Origin: Ancylobacter sp. SL191
Lineage (GTDB): Bacteria; Pseudomonadota; Alphaproteobacteria; Rhizobiales; Xanthobacteraceae
DNA length: 64,000 nt
Assembly (NCBI RefSeq): GCF_026625645.1
Contig: NZ_CP113056.1
Location: 3,633,001-3,697,000 of the forward strand
Direction: 5' to 3'
Position 1 is the first letter of the stretch. Every line of letters starts with the position of its first letter. The notes beneath the pieces were generated by a model. It saw nothing but the letters and a program-made list of their open reading frames with translations, searched no databases and was not told the DNA's origin. Positions 16,512 to 25,394 of the stretch are shown piece after piece. Made by a program: the position numbers and the translations under genes.

Positions 16512-17737
16512 GTCTTGCCGGCGACGGCATCGCCCTTGCCAAGGTCGCGGCGGCAACGCCGCGGCCCTCGGTGGCGCCGCCGCGCGCCAATCCCCTGCTG
16601 GTGCTCATCGTCACCGGCATGGTGGTGGCGCTGGGCAGCCTCGGCTTTGTCTCCGTCGCGGCGAACCGCATCGTCAGCGGCAAGCCGGTCGCCCTGTGGC
16701 AGGCGGTCGAGCCTGCCACAGCCTTGCTGATCGCGGCGCTGGTCGTCGCGCTGGGCGCGGCGGCGCTGGTGCGCTCGGCGCCGTGGCGGGATCGCCTCGT
16801 CGCCACGCTTGCCGCGCTATTGCTGGTCGGCGGCGTGGCGGCGGCGGCACAGGCCGCGAGCCTCGTCGCGGCGGCGAGTGGGCCGGTCGCCCGCACCTCG
16901 CTCGGCGCCGCCTTCTGGATCGTCACCGCCGGCGCCGGCTTCGCGCTGGCGGACGCGAGCGGCCGGCTTAGCACCCGCGCAGCCGGACCGGCGCTGATCG
17001 CCCTTGCGGTCGCCGGCGCCCTGCTGGCACTGGCGCTGTCGGGCGCGCTGTCCGACCTCTCCATCGCCCGCGAATTCGCCAACCGGCGCGCCGCCTATTG
17101 GGGCGAGCTCGCCCGCCATATCGGGCTGGTCGGCGGCGCGCTCGCCGGCGCGGTGCCGCTCGGCGCGCTGCTGGGCGTCGCCGCGCTGCGCCGTCCCGGC
17201 TGGCGCAAGCCGATCTTCGCGACGCTCAACCTCGTCCAGACCATCCCCTCCATCGCCTTTTTCGGCCTGCTGATCGGGCCCCTCTCGGCGCTGGCCGGCA
17301 CGTTTCCCCTGCTGCGCGATCTCGGCATCAGCGGCATCGGCGCCGCCCCGGCCATCATCGCGCTGACCTTCTATGGCCTGCTACCCGTGGCGCGAGGCAC
17401 GTTCACCGGCCTCGCCTCGGTTCCTCCCGCCGTGATCGACGCAGCGCGCGGCATGGGGCTGAGCGACGCCCAGATCCTGTGGCGTGTCAGCCTGCCGCTC
17501 GCCGCGCCGGTGTTGCTCGCGGCGCTGCGCATGGTGGTCGTCCAGCTCATCGGCCTCACCGTGGTGGCCGCGCTGATCGGTGCCGGCGGGCTCGGCGCCT
17601 TCATCTTCCAGGGGCTCGGCCAGACCGCGACCGATCTCATCCTGCTCGGCGCGCTCTCCGCCATCGCCCTGGCGCTCATCGCCGACTTCACCCTGCGCAG
17701 CGTCAGTGCGCTCGTCACACGGAGGGTGCGCGGATGA
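16508..17737 (+). CDS. yehY: YehY-like osmoprotectant ABC permease (long form)
   Basis: A 409-residue inner-membrane protein. The first 180 residues hold several extra membrane segments and the last 220 form the standard permease domain, with the EAA-type loop (VIDAARGMGLSDAQIL, then VSLPLAAPV) near residues 300-330. E. coli YehY has the same long N-terminal extension. The GTG start overlaps the binding-protein stop as GTGA, and the end overlaps the ATPase gene as ATGA, so the operon is translationally coupled throughout. Confidence 0.87.
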   Translation: MSLAGDGIALAKVAAATPRPSVAPPRANPLLVLIVTGMVVALGSLGFVSVAANRIVSGKPVALWQAVEPATALLIAALVVALGAAALVRSAPWRDRLVATLAALLLVGGVAAAAQAASLVAAASGPVARTSLGAAFWIVTAGAGFALADASGRLSTRAAGPALIALAVAGALLALALSGALSDLSIAREFANRRAAYWGELARHIGLVGGALAGAVPLGALLGVAALRRPGWRKPIFATLNLVQTIPSIAFFGLLIGPLSALAGTFPLLRDLGISGIGAAPAIIALTFYGLLPVARGTFTGLASVPPAVIDAARGMGLSDAQILWRVSLPLAAPVLLAALRMVVVQLIGLTVVAALIGAGGLGAFIFQGLGQTATDLILLGALSAIALALIADFTLRSVSALVTRRVRG

Positions 17738-18657
17738 TCGTGCTCGATCGCCTGACCAAGCGCTTCGGCCCGACCACGGCCGTCGACCAGCTCACCCTCA
17801 CCGTTCCCACCGGCGCCATCTGCGCGCTGGTCGGACCCTCCGGCTGCGGGAAATCCACCACGCTGCGCCTCATCAACCGCCTGATCGAACCGGATGGCGG
17901 ACGGGTGCTGATCGACGGCACGGACGCCGCGAGCCTGCCGGCGGTCACGCTGCGCCGGCGTATCGGCTATGTCATCCAGTCCATTGGGCTTTTCCCGCAC
18001 TGGAACATCGCCCGCAACATCGCCACCGTGCCCGATCTGCTCGGCTGGCCCGCCGCCCGCATCGCGCAGCGCGTGGACGAATTGCTGGCGCTGGTCGGGC
18101 TTGATCCCGACACCTATCGCGACCGCCGCCCGCACGAACTCTCCGGCGGCCAGCAGCAGCGCGTCGGCGTCGCGCGGGCGCTGGCCGCCGATCCCGACCT
18201 CCTGCTGATGGATGAGCCGTTCGGCGCGCTCGATCCGGTGACGCGCGATGGCCTGCAGGCGGCGCTGCTCGACATCCAGGCCCGCACCGGCAAGACCATC
18301 ATCATCGTCACCCACGACATTGACGAAGCCATCCGCCTCGGCTCGCTGATTGCCGTGCTCGACAGTGGCCGGCTGATCCAGCATGGCAGCCCGCGCGACA
18401 TCCTCACCCGCCCGGCGAATGGATTCGTGGAGAGCTTCGTCGGTGGCCCGAAGCGGGGGCTGCGGCTTCTGCAGGTCACCCGCGTGGCGGAGCGGACCGA
18501 TTTCGACGCCACCGTGGAGGGCGAGCCGATCCAAGCCGAAGCGCCGCTCGACGCCGCGCTCGCGCAGATGGTGGCGCGCGGCACCGATCGGCTGGCGGTG
18601 GTCGACGCCAGCGGACGGCGCGGCGCGCTAGCGCTGGCCGATGTGGTGGCGCCATGA
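17734..18657 (+). CDS. yehX: YehX/OpuCA-like osmoprotectant ABC ATPase
   Basis: A 307-residue ATPase with Walker A GPSGCGKST (about residues 36-44), the Q-loop region VIQSIGLFPHW, signature LSGGQQQRVGVARAL and Walker B LLLMDEPFGALDP, then the switch His in VTHDIDEAI. About 60 residues follow the ATPase core; they are shorter than a full CBS pair but match YehX length. The start ATG overlaps the permease stop (ATGA). It energises the YehY/YehW permease pair at the inner membrane. Confidence 0.92.
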   Translation: MIVLDRLTKRFGPTTAVDQLTLTVPTGAICALVGPSGCGKSTTLRLINRLIEPDGGRVLIDGTDAASLPAVTLRRRIGYVIQSIGLFPHWNIARNIATVPDLLGWPAARIAQRVDELLALVGLDPDTYRDRRPHELSGGQQQRVGVARALAADPDLLLMDEPFGALDPVTRDGLQAALLDIQARTGKTIIIVTHDIDEAIRLGSLIAVLDSGRLIQHGSPRDILTRPANGFVESFVGGPKRGLRLLQVTRVAERTDFDATVEGEPIQAEAPLDAALAQMVARGTDRLAVVDASGRRGALALADVVAP

Positions 18658-19412
18658 ACGCGCTGGCGGGCCGCAGCGGCACCACGCGCCTCGCCGGCTC
18701 CCCGGCGTTGTGGGCCAGCCTTGCCTTCGCCGCCGCCCTGCTTTTGCTGCCCCATAGCGCACCGCTGTTCCATGGGCTGTTTCCCGATCTCGCCCGCCCG
18801 CTCTACACGCGCGCCAGCTTCCTTGAGCTCGCTTTGTCCCATGCGGCGCTGGTGGCGACCGCCAGCCTTGTCGTGGTGATCGTCGGCGTCGGCATCGGCG
18901 TGTTCGTCACACGCCCGGCCGGACGCGATTTCGCCGGGCCGGTCGATACGCTCACCGCCGTCGGCCAGACCTTCCCGCCCACCGCCGTGCTGGCGCTGGC
19001 CGTGCCGGCCATCGGCTATGGCGGCGCGCCGACGGTGATCGCGCTCATCGCCTATGGGTTGCTGCCCGTGGTCAGCGCCACCATTGCCGGCCTCGGCGGG
19101 GTTCCGGCCGCGACATTGCAGGCGGCGGACGGGCTCGGCCTCTCCCCGCGCGGGCGGCTGCTCACGGTCGAACTGCCGCTCGCCGCCCCGGTCATCCTGT
19201 CGGGCGTGCGCACCTCAGTGATCCTCAATATCGGCACCGCGACCATCGGCTCGACGGTCGGCGCCCTCACCCTGGGCTCACCGATCATCGAGGGACTGTC
19301 GGGCTCGAACCCGGCCTATGTGGTGCAGGGCGCGCTGCTGGTCGGCCTGTTCGCCATCGCCACCGATCTGTGGTTCGACGAGCTGGAACGGCGCCTCGCG
19401 ACCGGCGGTTGA
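18654..19412 (+). CDS. yehW: YehW-like osmoprotectant ABC permease
   Basis: A 252-residue inner-membrane permease with about five or six membrane segments. The coupling-loop region ATLQAADGLGLSPRGRLL plus ELPLAAPVILSG near residues 145-185 is the EAA loop, and ILNIGTATIGSTVGA is typical of OpuB/ProW-type permeases. It is the last gene of the yehZYXW-type operon, overlapping the ATPase gene by ATGA. The convergent cupin gene ends one base beyond its stop codon. Confidence 0.9.
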   Translation: MNALAGRSGTTRLAGSPALWASLAFAAALLLLPHSAPLFHGLFPDLARPLYTRASFLELALSHAALVATASLVVVIVGVGIGVFVTRPAGRDFAGPVDTLTAVGQTFPPTAVLALAVPAIGYGGAPTVIALIAYGLLPVVSATIAGLGGVPAATLQAADGLGLSPRGRLLTVELPLAAPVILSGVRTSVILNIGTATIGSTVGALTLGSPIIEGLSGSNPAYVVQGALLVGLFAIATDLWFDELERRLATGG

Positions 19413-19413
19413 G

Positions 19414-19968
19414 CTATTCCGGCGCCTTGTGGATCGGGTCGACCCAGTAGACCGCCTCCGGCTTCTCCACCGGCTCGACATCGGCGATGTTCACCACCAC
19501 CGCCTCATTGTCCGAGCGCACCAGCACGCATTCGAGCGGCGCGTTCGGGTCGGCGTTGATCTCCTGATGCGGCACATAGGGCGGCACGAAGATGAAATCG
19601 CCCGCCTCGGCCTCGGCGACATATTCCAGTCGCTCGCCCCAGCGCATCCGTGCCCGCCCGCGAACCACATAGATCACGCTCTCCAGCGCGCCATGGTGAT
19701 GCACACCGGTCTTGGCGTCCGGCTGGATGGTGACGGTGCCGGCCCAGATCTTCTGCGCCCCGACGCGGGCATGGTTGATCGCCGCCTGCCGGAACATGCC
19801 GGGAGTCTGGGCGGTGTTGGCGTCCAACCGGTCGCCCTTGATGACCCGCACGCCATGATGCTTCCAGTGCTCAGGATCGTGCGGTTGGTCCAGCGCGTGA
19901 TCCTGCGCGTGCTCGTGGGAGTGATCGTGGGAGTGATCGTGGGAGTGATCGTGCGGATCATCGCTCAT
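19414..19968 (-). CDS. Cupin-domain protein with a His-rich N-terminus
   Basis: A 184-residue protein. The first 30 residues carry a DHSH repeat (DHSHDHSHDHSHEH). The rest is a single cupin: motif 1 as GVHHHGALESVIYVVRG (metal-binding His and Glu) and motif 2 as GDFIFVPPYVPHQEIN. I chose the ATG at 19968, preceded by AGGGAGA, over an upstream in-frame start. No signal peptide is present. The cupin probably binds a divalent metal; the His tract could store or deliver it. Enzyme activity unknown. It is convergent with yehW and separated by 250 bases from the autotransporter gene. Confidence 0.82.
   Translation of the reverse strand: MSDDPHDHSHDHSHDHSHEHAQDHALDQPHDPEHWKHHGVRVIKGDRLDANTAQTPGMFRQAAINHARVGAQKIWAGTVTIQPDAKTGVHHHGALESVIYVVRGRARMRWGERLEYVAEAEAGDFIFVPPYVPHQEINADPNAPLECVLVRSDNEAVVVNIADVEPVEKPEAVYWVDPIHKAPE
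19909..19956. repeat. Four 12-base tandem repeats encoding the DHSH tract
   Basis: Four copies of a GTGATCGTGGGA-like unit (the first and last slightly changed) run head to tail inside the cupin gene. Each copy encodes DHSH on the minus strand, so copy number can change without breaking the frame. Confidence 0.75.
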
Positions 19969-20219
19969 CGTCTCGTTCTCCCTGCCGGAGGCGGACCCTC
20001 GCCCGCCTGTATCGTATCGGCCGCGCCAGCATGATGACGTCTGCCGGGCGGCGATCAAGACGCAGCGCAGCATCGGCCGCCGCTGCACGGCCACGGATCG
20101 CTCACGCGACTAATTGGGCAAAGGCAATGGCCGACCGCGCGTGGCCCGATGAGAACCCTATGTTCGCTACAGCGATAGGCCGCATGCCAGTGGTCAGGCC
20201 CTAACAGTGCTCCCGCGGC

Positions 20220-23200
20220 TCACCACCTGAGACGCAAGCTGCCGCTGGCGCCGAGGACGGAATAGCCGTCGCCAATCTGGGCGTCGAAACCGGCGGAGAA
20301 GCTCATATTGCCGCCGAGATTGACCTTAAGCCCCGCATGAAGATCGAGCGCGTCGCTGACAACCGGGATCGGCGTTCCGGAGAAGGTCAGATCCGGCGCT
20401 TCGGCGAAGCTGCGCGAGACGTTACGATCGGGGCTGAAGTCATGCATCCACGCAGCGCGCACGAACGGCGCGTAGGTCGTGCCGTCCTTTCCGTGCCACA
20501 GGCTGTCGAACTGCACGCCCAGATAGACCGGCAGCGCGGTGATCGTGCTGTCATGGTAGGTCAGGCCGGCCCCCAGTGCCCCGAAGCTCTCCGTGCCTGA
20601 TCCCAGCCAGAGTTGCATCGGCTGGAAGGCGGCGAAGGGGGTGAGGGTCGCGCCGGTGTCGCCAAGCGCGAAGCTGTAGCCGACCTCAACCCGGCCACCG
20701 AGAAGCGTGCCGTCGAGATCCGCGTCGGTCGCGAGGTTGAGACCGAGACCATACAGGTTGCGCTCGAAATCGGCGCTGCCATAGCCGAGCGTGGCGATCG
20801 CGGAGATATAGGCCTGTCCCATCTCGTAGACGCCATAGGCGCTGAACCCGCCATAGGCGGTTGATGTGCTGGCGCCGTACTCATCCGCCGACAGGTTGGT
20901 GGAGGAGAAATTGCCGGCGAAACCCGCCAGAAGGGGCAGGTCCGGCAGTTCCCCATCCGTGCCGATGGTGATGCCGAGCAAGGTGCCCGAGAGCCCGCCA
21001 CCGGTGGTCGAGCTGCCGATGGGGGCGCCCCAGACATACGGCGCCGCATCGGCTTCACGGCGGCCCGCCGGGCCGGTCGTGATCGACGGGGCCGCGTGAC
21101 GCTGGCGTAGGCGCCAATTGTCCATCTGGTCGGTGACGCTCGCCATCGCCGCCGATGTCGCGTTGATCATGCTCTGGGGCACCAGCGAGACCGCGCCGCC
21201 ACCGAGCGTCTGATAGGAGGTCTCGAGGCGGTCGACGGTCGGGATTTCCAGCAGCGCCGGGACGATGGCCTGGAACAGCCCGGACGAGCCACGGGTCTGG
21301 ATGACGGCGACAGTCTCGCCGACCTCCTGCGCATCCGGTGACAGACCCGCGGGGGTGAAATCGATATGGGTGTCGAGGCTCAGCAGCGCGGAGGAGCCGG
21401 ACAGCGAGAAGTCGAGGATCGCCGTATCGCCCATGGCGGTCAGGCTGGACCAGCTGATGCCGTCCGCCGCGGTGAGGAAGGGCACGGAGAAGGCGCCGGG
21501 CATGGCGAGACCGGGGCGGTAGACGCGGCCCACGATGGCGCCCGCGAGTTGCGCTGTCCCGCTCACGGTGAACTGGTCGGCCCCGAGCGAGATCTGGTCG
21601 GTGCGCACCACCAGGCTGCCGGTCGCGCCCTGAACGAGTGACCCATCAATGGCCGTCATGCCGAGGGTGGTGGTGCCCCGGCGCAGCACGCCGTCGTTGC
21701 GCAGGACCGCTTGCGGTCCCCCGAGGTCGAGCGACGACCCGGCATAGATCGTTCCGGTGGACAGATTGACGAGGCTGTTCAGGAAGCCATCGGCAAGGGA
21801 CAGGCTGCCGAGCAGGCTGCCGCCATTGGTAATGGCGCTGTAGCCTCCTGTGGTGATGACGGCCATGCCCTCGCCGCCGTCGACCGTGGCGATCCAGCCG
21901 TCATTGTTGACGAAGTTCTCGGTGCCATCACTGACGATGGCGGTGCCGCCGACACCGCCAATGACGCTCGCGCCCTGCGCGACATTGATGATCGGATCCC
22001 CGTTGCCCTGCATCAGGACGCCGACGGCGCCGGCCCCTGTGGCGCTGACCGCCGTGCTGCTCGCGAGATTGACCACCACCTTGCCGGAGGCGGCCGTGCT
22101 GCCGTTCACCAGCTCCATGCTGGTGCCGTTCATGACGAGGCCGCCGCCATTGCTGACGGACTGCGCGATGACGCCATAGGCACCGGCGCCGGTGGTTGAG
22201 ATGGTGCCGTTCACATTGACGGTCACGGCCCCGCCGGTGCCCGTGCCCCCCGAGGCGGTCCAGCTCGCCGCCTGGCCGTCGGAGATCGCTGCGCCGCCGC
22301 CGCCGCCGATGGACTGGGCGAGAACGCCGACGGCATTGGTGCCGGTGGTGGTCAACGATCCGCCGAGCGTCACCTCGACCGCCCCGCCATTGGACGCAGT
22401 GGACGGCCCGGCGAAGGTGACACTGGCGCCCGCATTGGCCACGCCGCCGCCGCCGCCGATGCTCTGCGCCAGGATCCCGATCGCCGCGTTGCCCGTGGTG
22501 GCGATCGCCCCGGAGGTGGAGAGGGTGACCGTGCCGCCCGCTCCACTGCCCGCCCCGCCGAGCGTCGTGGCGAGCCCGCTCGCCATGGCCGAGCCCGTGC
22601 TGACGCTGGCGACACCGCCACCGCCGCCGATGGACTGGGCGAGGATGCCGAAGGCCGCGCCGCCGGAGGTCGAAATACCCGCCGCCGTGACCGAGACGCT
22701 GCCGCCATCATTGCCGGTGCCGCCCGTTCCCGCCAGCGTCAGCGTGCCCGTCACACTGCCGCTGGTCAGGCTGGACGAGCTGGCGGCACCAACGCCGCCG
22801 CCGCCACCGACAGACTGGGCGAGCAGCGCCACCGCCGCCGCGCCCGTGGTGCTGATCGTATCGGCGGTAGTTACCGTGACCGTACCGCCGGTCTGGCCGG
22901 TGCCGGCGCTGCCGCCGAGCGCCATGTCGAAGGACGCCTCAGTGCCGCCCGAGGCGCCGCCCGTCGAGGCTCCGGCCGCTCCACCGCCCCCGCCCACGGA
23001 CTGCGCCAATAGGCCATAGGCCTGGACGCCTTGGGTCGAGATCGCCTCATTTGCCGTCGCCGTGACGTCACCGCCGATCCCGCCCGCGCTCCCCGATCCA
23101 CCCAAGCCAAAGGCCAGGGCATAGGTGCTGTTGCTGGCATTCACCGTGCTCGCCCCGCCGGCGCCGCCGCCACCGCCGACGGACTGCGCGAACAGACCGG

Positions 23201-25394
23201 CGGCATGAGCGCCGAGCGTGGTGATCTGTGCATCCAAGGTGACCTGCACCGCGCCGCCGGCGCCGCCGCCACCGCCGGATCCGCCAAGCCCCATCGCCAG
23301 CGCCACGCCGTCATTGGCGGAGGTGGAGGTCGAGGTGCTGGAGGCCGAGCTGCTGCTACTGCCGCTGCCGCCGCTGTTGCTCGGCGCCGTCGCTGCCGAC
23401 ACCAGCGCGCCGCCCGCGCCACCACCGCCGCCCACCGATTGCGCGAACACGCCATAGGAGCTGTCACCCAGCGTGGTGATGCCGGTCGGAACGCCGCTCC
23501 AGCTCGCCGGCGCCGTGACGGTGACGGTGACATTGCCGCCGGCGCCACCGCCGCTGCCGCTGCCGCCAAGGCCGAGCGCGATGGAGGCCGTGCCGCCCGC
23601 GCCCGAAGTCGTGGACGAGGCGCCGCCGGAGCCGCCGCCGCCGCCGACCGATTGGGCGAAGACGGCGCTCGAATTGTAGCCGACCGTGTAGAGCGTGCCC
23701 TGGGTGGTGACACCGACCGTGCCGCCGGCTCCGGCGCCCGATCCCGCTCCGCCGATCGACAGCGCCACGCTGGCTTCGCTCGCCGAGGAATTGGTGGTGC
23801 TGGAGCCGCCATTGCCGCCGCCGCCGCCCACCGACTGTGCGAAGAGGGCGGACGAATGGTCGCCGGCGGCAATCATGGTGGTCGAGCCGGTGAGGTCGAC
23901 ACCAGTGACGATCACATAGGCATTCGTGACCGTGACGTTGCCGCCGGCGCCGCCCGTGCCCCCGCCACCGCCAAGGCTCATCGCCAGCGAATAGCCGCCA
24001 TCGCTGCCCGACTGGCTCCCCTTATTGCCCCCGCTCGCACCGGCTGATGCCGAGGTCTCGCTCCCGCTGGCGGAACCCGAGAGGCTGCCGGTCGAGCTGG
24101 ACGATGACCCGCTGGCACTGCTGGAGGACGACACGCTGGAACTGGCGACGCTGGAGCCCCCATTGCCGCCGCCGCCGCCCACCGACTGGGCGAAAATACC
24201 CGCCGCATTCGGCCCGAGGGTGTTCACATAAGCCAGCACGGACGAGGAGACGCTCACCGCGCCGCCATCGCCGCCGCTGCCGCCGGAGGCACCGAGGTTC
24301 ATGCTGACCGCCGCCTGCCCACCGCTGCTCGCCGTGCTGGACGAGGAGCCGCCCTTACCGCCACCGCCGCCCACCGATTGGGCGAAGAGGCCCGCCGCCA
24401 TCAGGCCGAAGGTCTGAATCGAGCCGGACGAGGTGATCGTGACGCCGCCACCGTCTCCCCCATCTCCGGCGCCGCCACCGAGGCTGAACGAGGCGGCATA
24501 GGAATCGCCATTGGCATTGGCATTGCTCGCGCCACCATTGCCGCCGCCGCCGCCGATGGATTGGGCGAGGATGCCGCTGGCTTGGTCACCATAGGTGAGG
24601 ATCGACGCGGTGTTGGTGACGGTGACGGCGGCACCGGTGCCGCCAAGGCCGCCGAAACCGCCGATCGTCACCGAGGCGGCGATGCCCGAGACCGCCCCAT
24701 CGTCGCTGCTCTCCGGCTGGCTGTCGGAACTGCCCGAGACGGCCGAACTGACCGTGCTGGCGTCCTGCCCGGCGCCGGCTCCCGCCACCGAGGTAACGCC
24801 GCCCTGCACCTCCTGTCCGGCGCCGGCATCGGTCGTGCTCGAGGCCGCACCGCCGTTGCCGCCGCCGCCGCCGATGGATTGCGCGAGGATGCCATAGGAC
24901 AACGCGCCATAGGTCAGCAGCATGCCGCCGCTGTTAACGGTGACCGTGCCGGCATCGCCGCCGCCCGCACCAAACCCACCAATGGCAAGACCAGCGGCGT
25001 AATCATTGCTGGAGGCGGTGGCCTGGGTCCAGCCGCCATTGCCGCCGCCGCCGCCAATGGATTGGGCAAGGATCGCGGAGGCGTGAAGGCCGATCGTGGT
25101 GATGCCGTTCCCGCCATTCTGGTTGCTGCTGACGGTCACGCCATTGCCTGAGCCGCCGGATGCACCGCCACCACCAATGGCGAGGGCCACCGAGGCGGTG
25201 GTCGCGGCGGCATTCGCATCGGCCGATCCGCCATTGCCGCCCGAGCCGCCGATGGATTGCGCGATGATGCCGGCCGACTGGTCGCTGAAGGCGCCGGAGG
25301 AGCCGGTGCGGATCGCGCCGTTCTGCGTCACCTGCACCGAGGCGCCATCGCCGCCCGAGGCTCCGCTGCCGCCGATGGCGACGCTCGCCGCCAC
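20220..25394 (-). CDS. Giant autotransporter, 3' part: passenger repeats and beta-barrel
   Basis: This 1,724-residue frame is the downstream part of one gene whose upstream part is 25328-29164; the in-frame sequence really begins at the seven-G run near 25567. About 1,100 residues are a Gly/Ser-rich passenger with some sixteen copies of an AQS(I/V)GGGGG motif spaced 50-100 residues apart, as in beta-helical passengers. The last 280 residues (from about APYVWGAPIG) form an autotransporter beta-barrel ending in SGSLRLRW, with the aromatic last residue outer-membrane proteins need. If the frame is restored the product is about 2,981 residues and surface-exposed. Adhesion or aggregation is the usual role; not shown here. 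Confidence 0.85.
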   Translation of the reverse strand: MAASVAIGGSGASGGDGASVQVTQNGAIRTGSSGAFSDQSAGIIAQSIGGSGGNGGSADANAAATTASVALAIGGGGASGGSGNGVTVSSNQNGGNGITTIGLHASAILAQSIGGGGGNGGWTQATASSNDYAAGLAIGGFGAGGGDAGTVTVNSGGMLLTYGALSYGILAQSIGGGGGNGGAASSTTDAGAGQEVQGGVTSVAGAGAGQDASTVSSAVSGSSDSQPESSDDGAVSGIAASVTIGGFGGLGGTGAAVTVTNTASILTYGDQASGILAQSIGGGGGNGGASNANANGDSYAASFSLGGGAGDGGDGGGVTITSSGSIQTFGLMAAGLFAQSVGGGGGKGGSSSSTASSGGQAAVSMNLGASGGSGGDGGAVSVSSSVLAYVNTLGPNAAGIFAQSVGGGGGNGGSSVASSSVSSSSSASGSSSSSTGSLSGSASGSETSASAGASGGNKGSQSGSDGGYSLAMSLGGGGGTGGAGGNVTVTNAYVIVTGVDLTGSTTMIAAGDHSSALFAQSVGGGGGNGGSSTTNSSASEASVALSIGGAGSGAGAGGTVGVTTQGTLYTVGYNSSAVFAQSVGGGGGSGGASSTTSGAGGTASIALGLGGSGSGGGAGGNVTVTVTAPASWSGVPTGITTLGDSSYGVFAQSVGGGGGAGGALVSAATAPSNSGGSGSSSSSASSTSTSTSANDGVALAMGLGGSGGGGGAGGAVQVTLDAQITTLGAHAAGLFAQSVGGGGGAGGASTVNASNSTYALAFGLGGSGSAGGIGGDVTATANEAISTQGVQAYGLLAQSVGGGGGAAGASTGGASGGTEASFDMALGGSAGTGQTGGTVTVTTADTISTTGAAAVALLAQSVGGGGGVGAASSSSLTSGSVTGTLTLAGTGGTGNDGGSVSVTAAGISTSGGAAFGILAQSIGGGGGVASVSTGSAMASGLATTLGGAGSGAGGTVTLSTSGAIATTGNAAIGILAQSIGGGGGVANAGASVTFAGPSTASNGGAVEVTLGGSLTTTGTNAVGVLAQSIGGGGGAAISDGQAASWTASGGTGTGGAVTVNVNGTISTTGAGAYGVIAQSVSNGGGLVMNGTSMELVNGSTAASGKVVVNLASSTAVSATGAGAVGVLMQGNGDPIINVAQGASVIGGVGGTAIVSDGTENFVNNDGWIATVDGGEGMAVITTGGYSAITNGGSLLGSLSLADGFLNSLVNLSTGTIYAGSSLDLGGPQAVLRNDGVLRRGTTTLGMTAIDGSLVQGATGSLVVRTDQISLGADQFTVSGTAQLAGAIVGRVYRPGLAMPGAFSVPFLTAADGISWSSLTAMGDTAILDFSLSGSSALLSLDTHIDFTPAGLSPDAQEVGETVAVIQTRGSSGLFQAIVPALLEIPTVDRLETSYQTLGGGAVSLVPQSMINATSAAMASVTDQMDNWRLRQRHAAPSITTGPAGRREADAAPYVWGAPIGSSTTGGGLSGTLLGITIGTDGELPDLPLLAGFAGNFSSTNLSADEYGASTSTAYGGFSAYGVYEMGQAYISAIATLGYGSADFERNLYGLGLNLATDADLDGTLLGGRVEVGYSFALGDTGATLTPFAAFQPMQLWLGSGTESFGALGAGLTYHDSTITALPVYLGVQFDSLWHGKDGTTYAPFVRAAWMHDFSPDRNVSRSFAEAPDLTFSGTPIPVVSDALDLHAGLKVNLGGNMSFSAGFDAQIGDGYSVLGASGSLRLRW

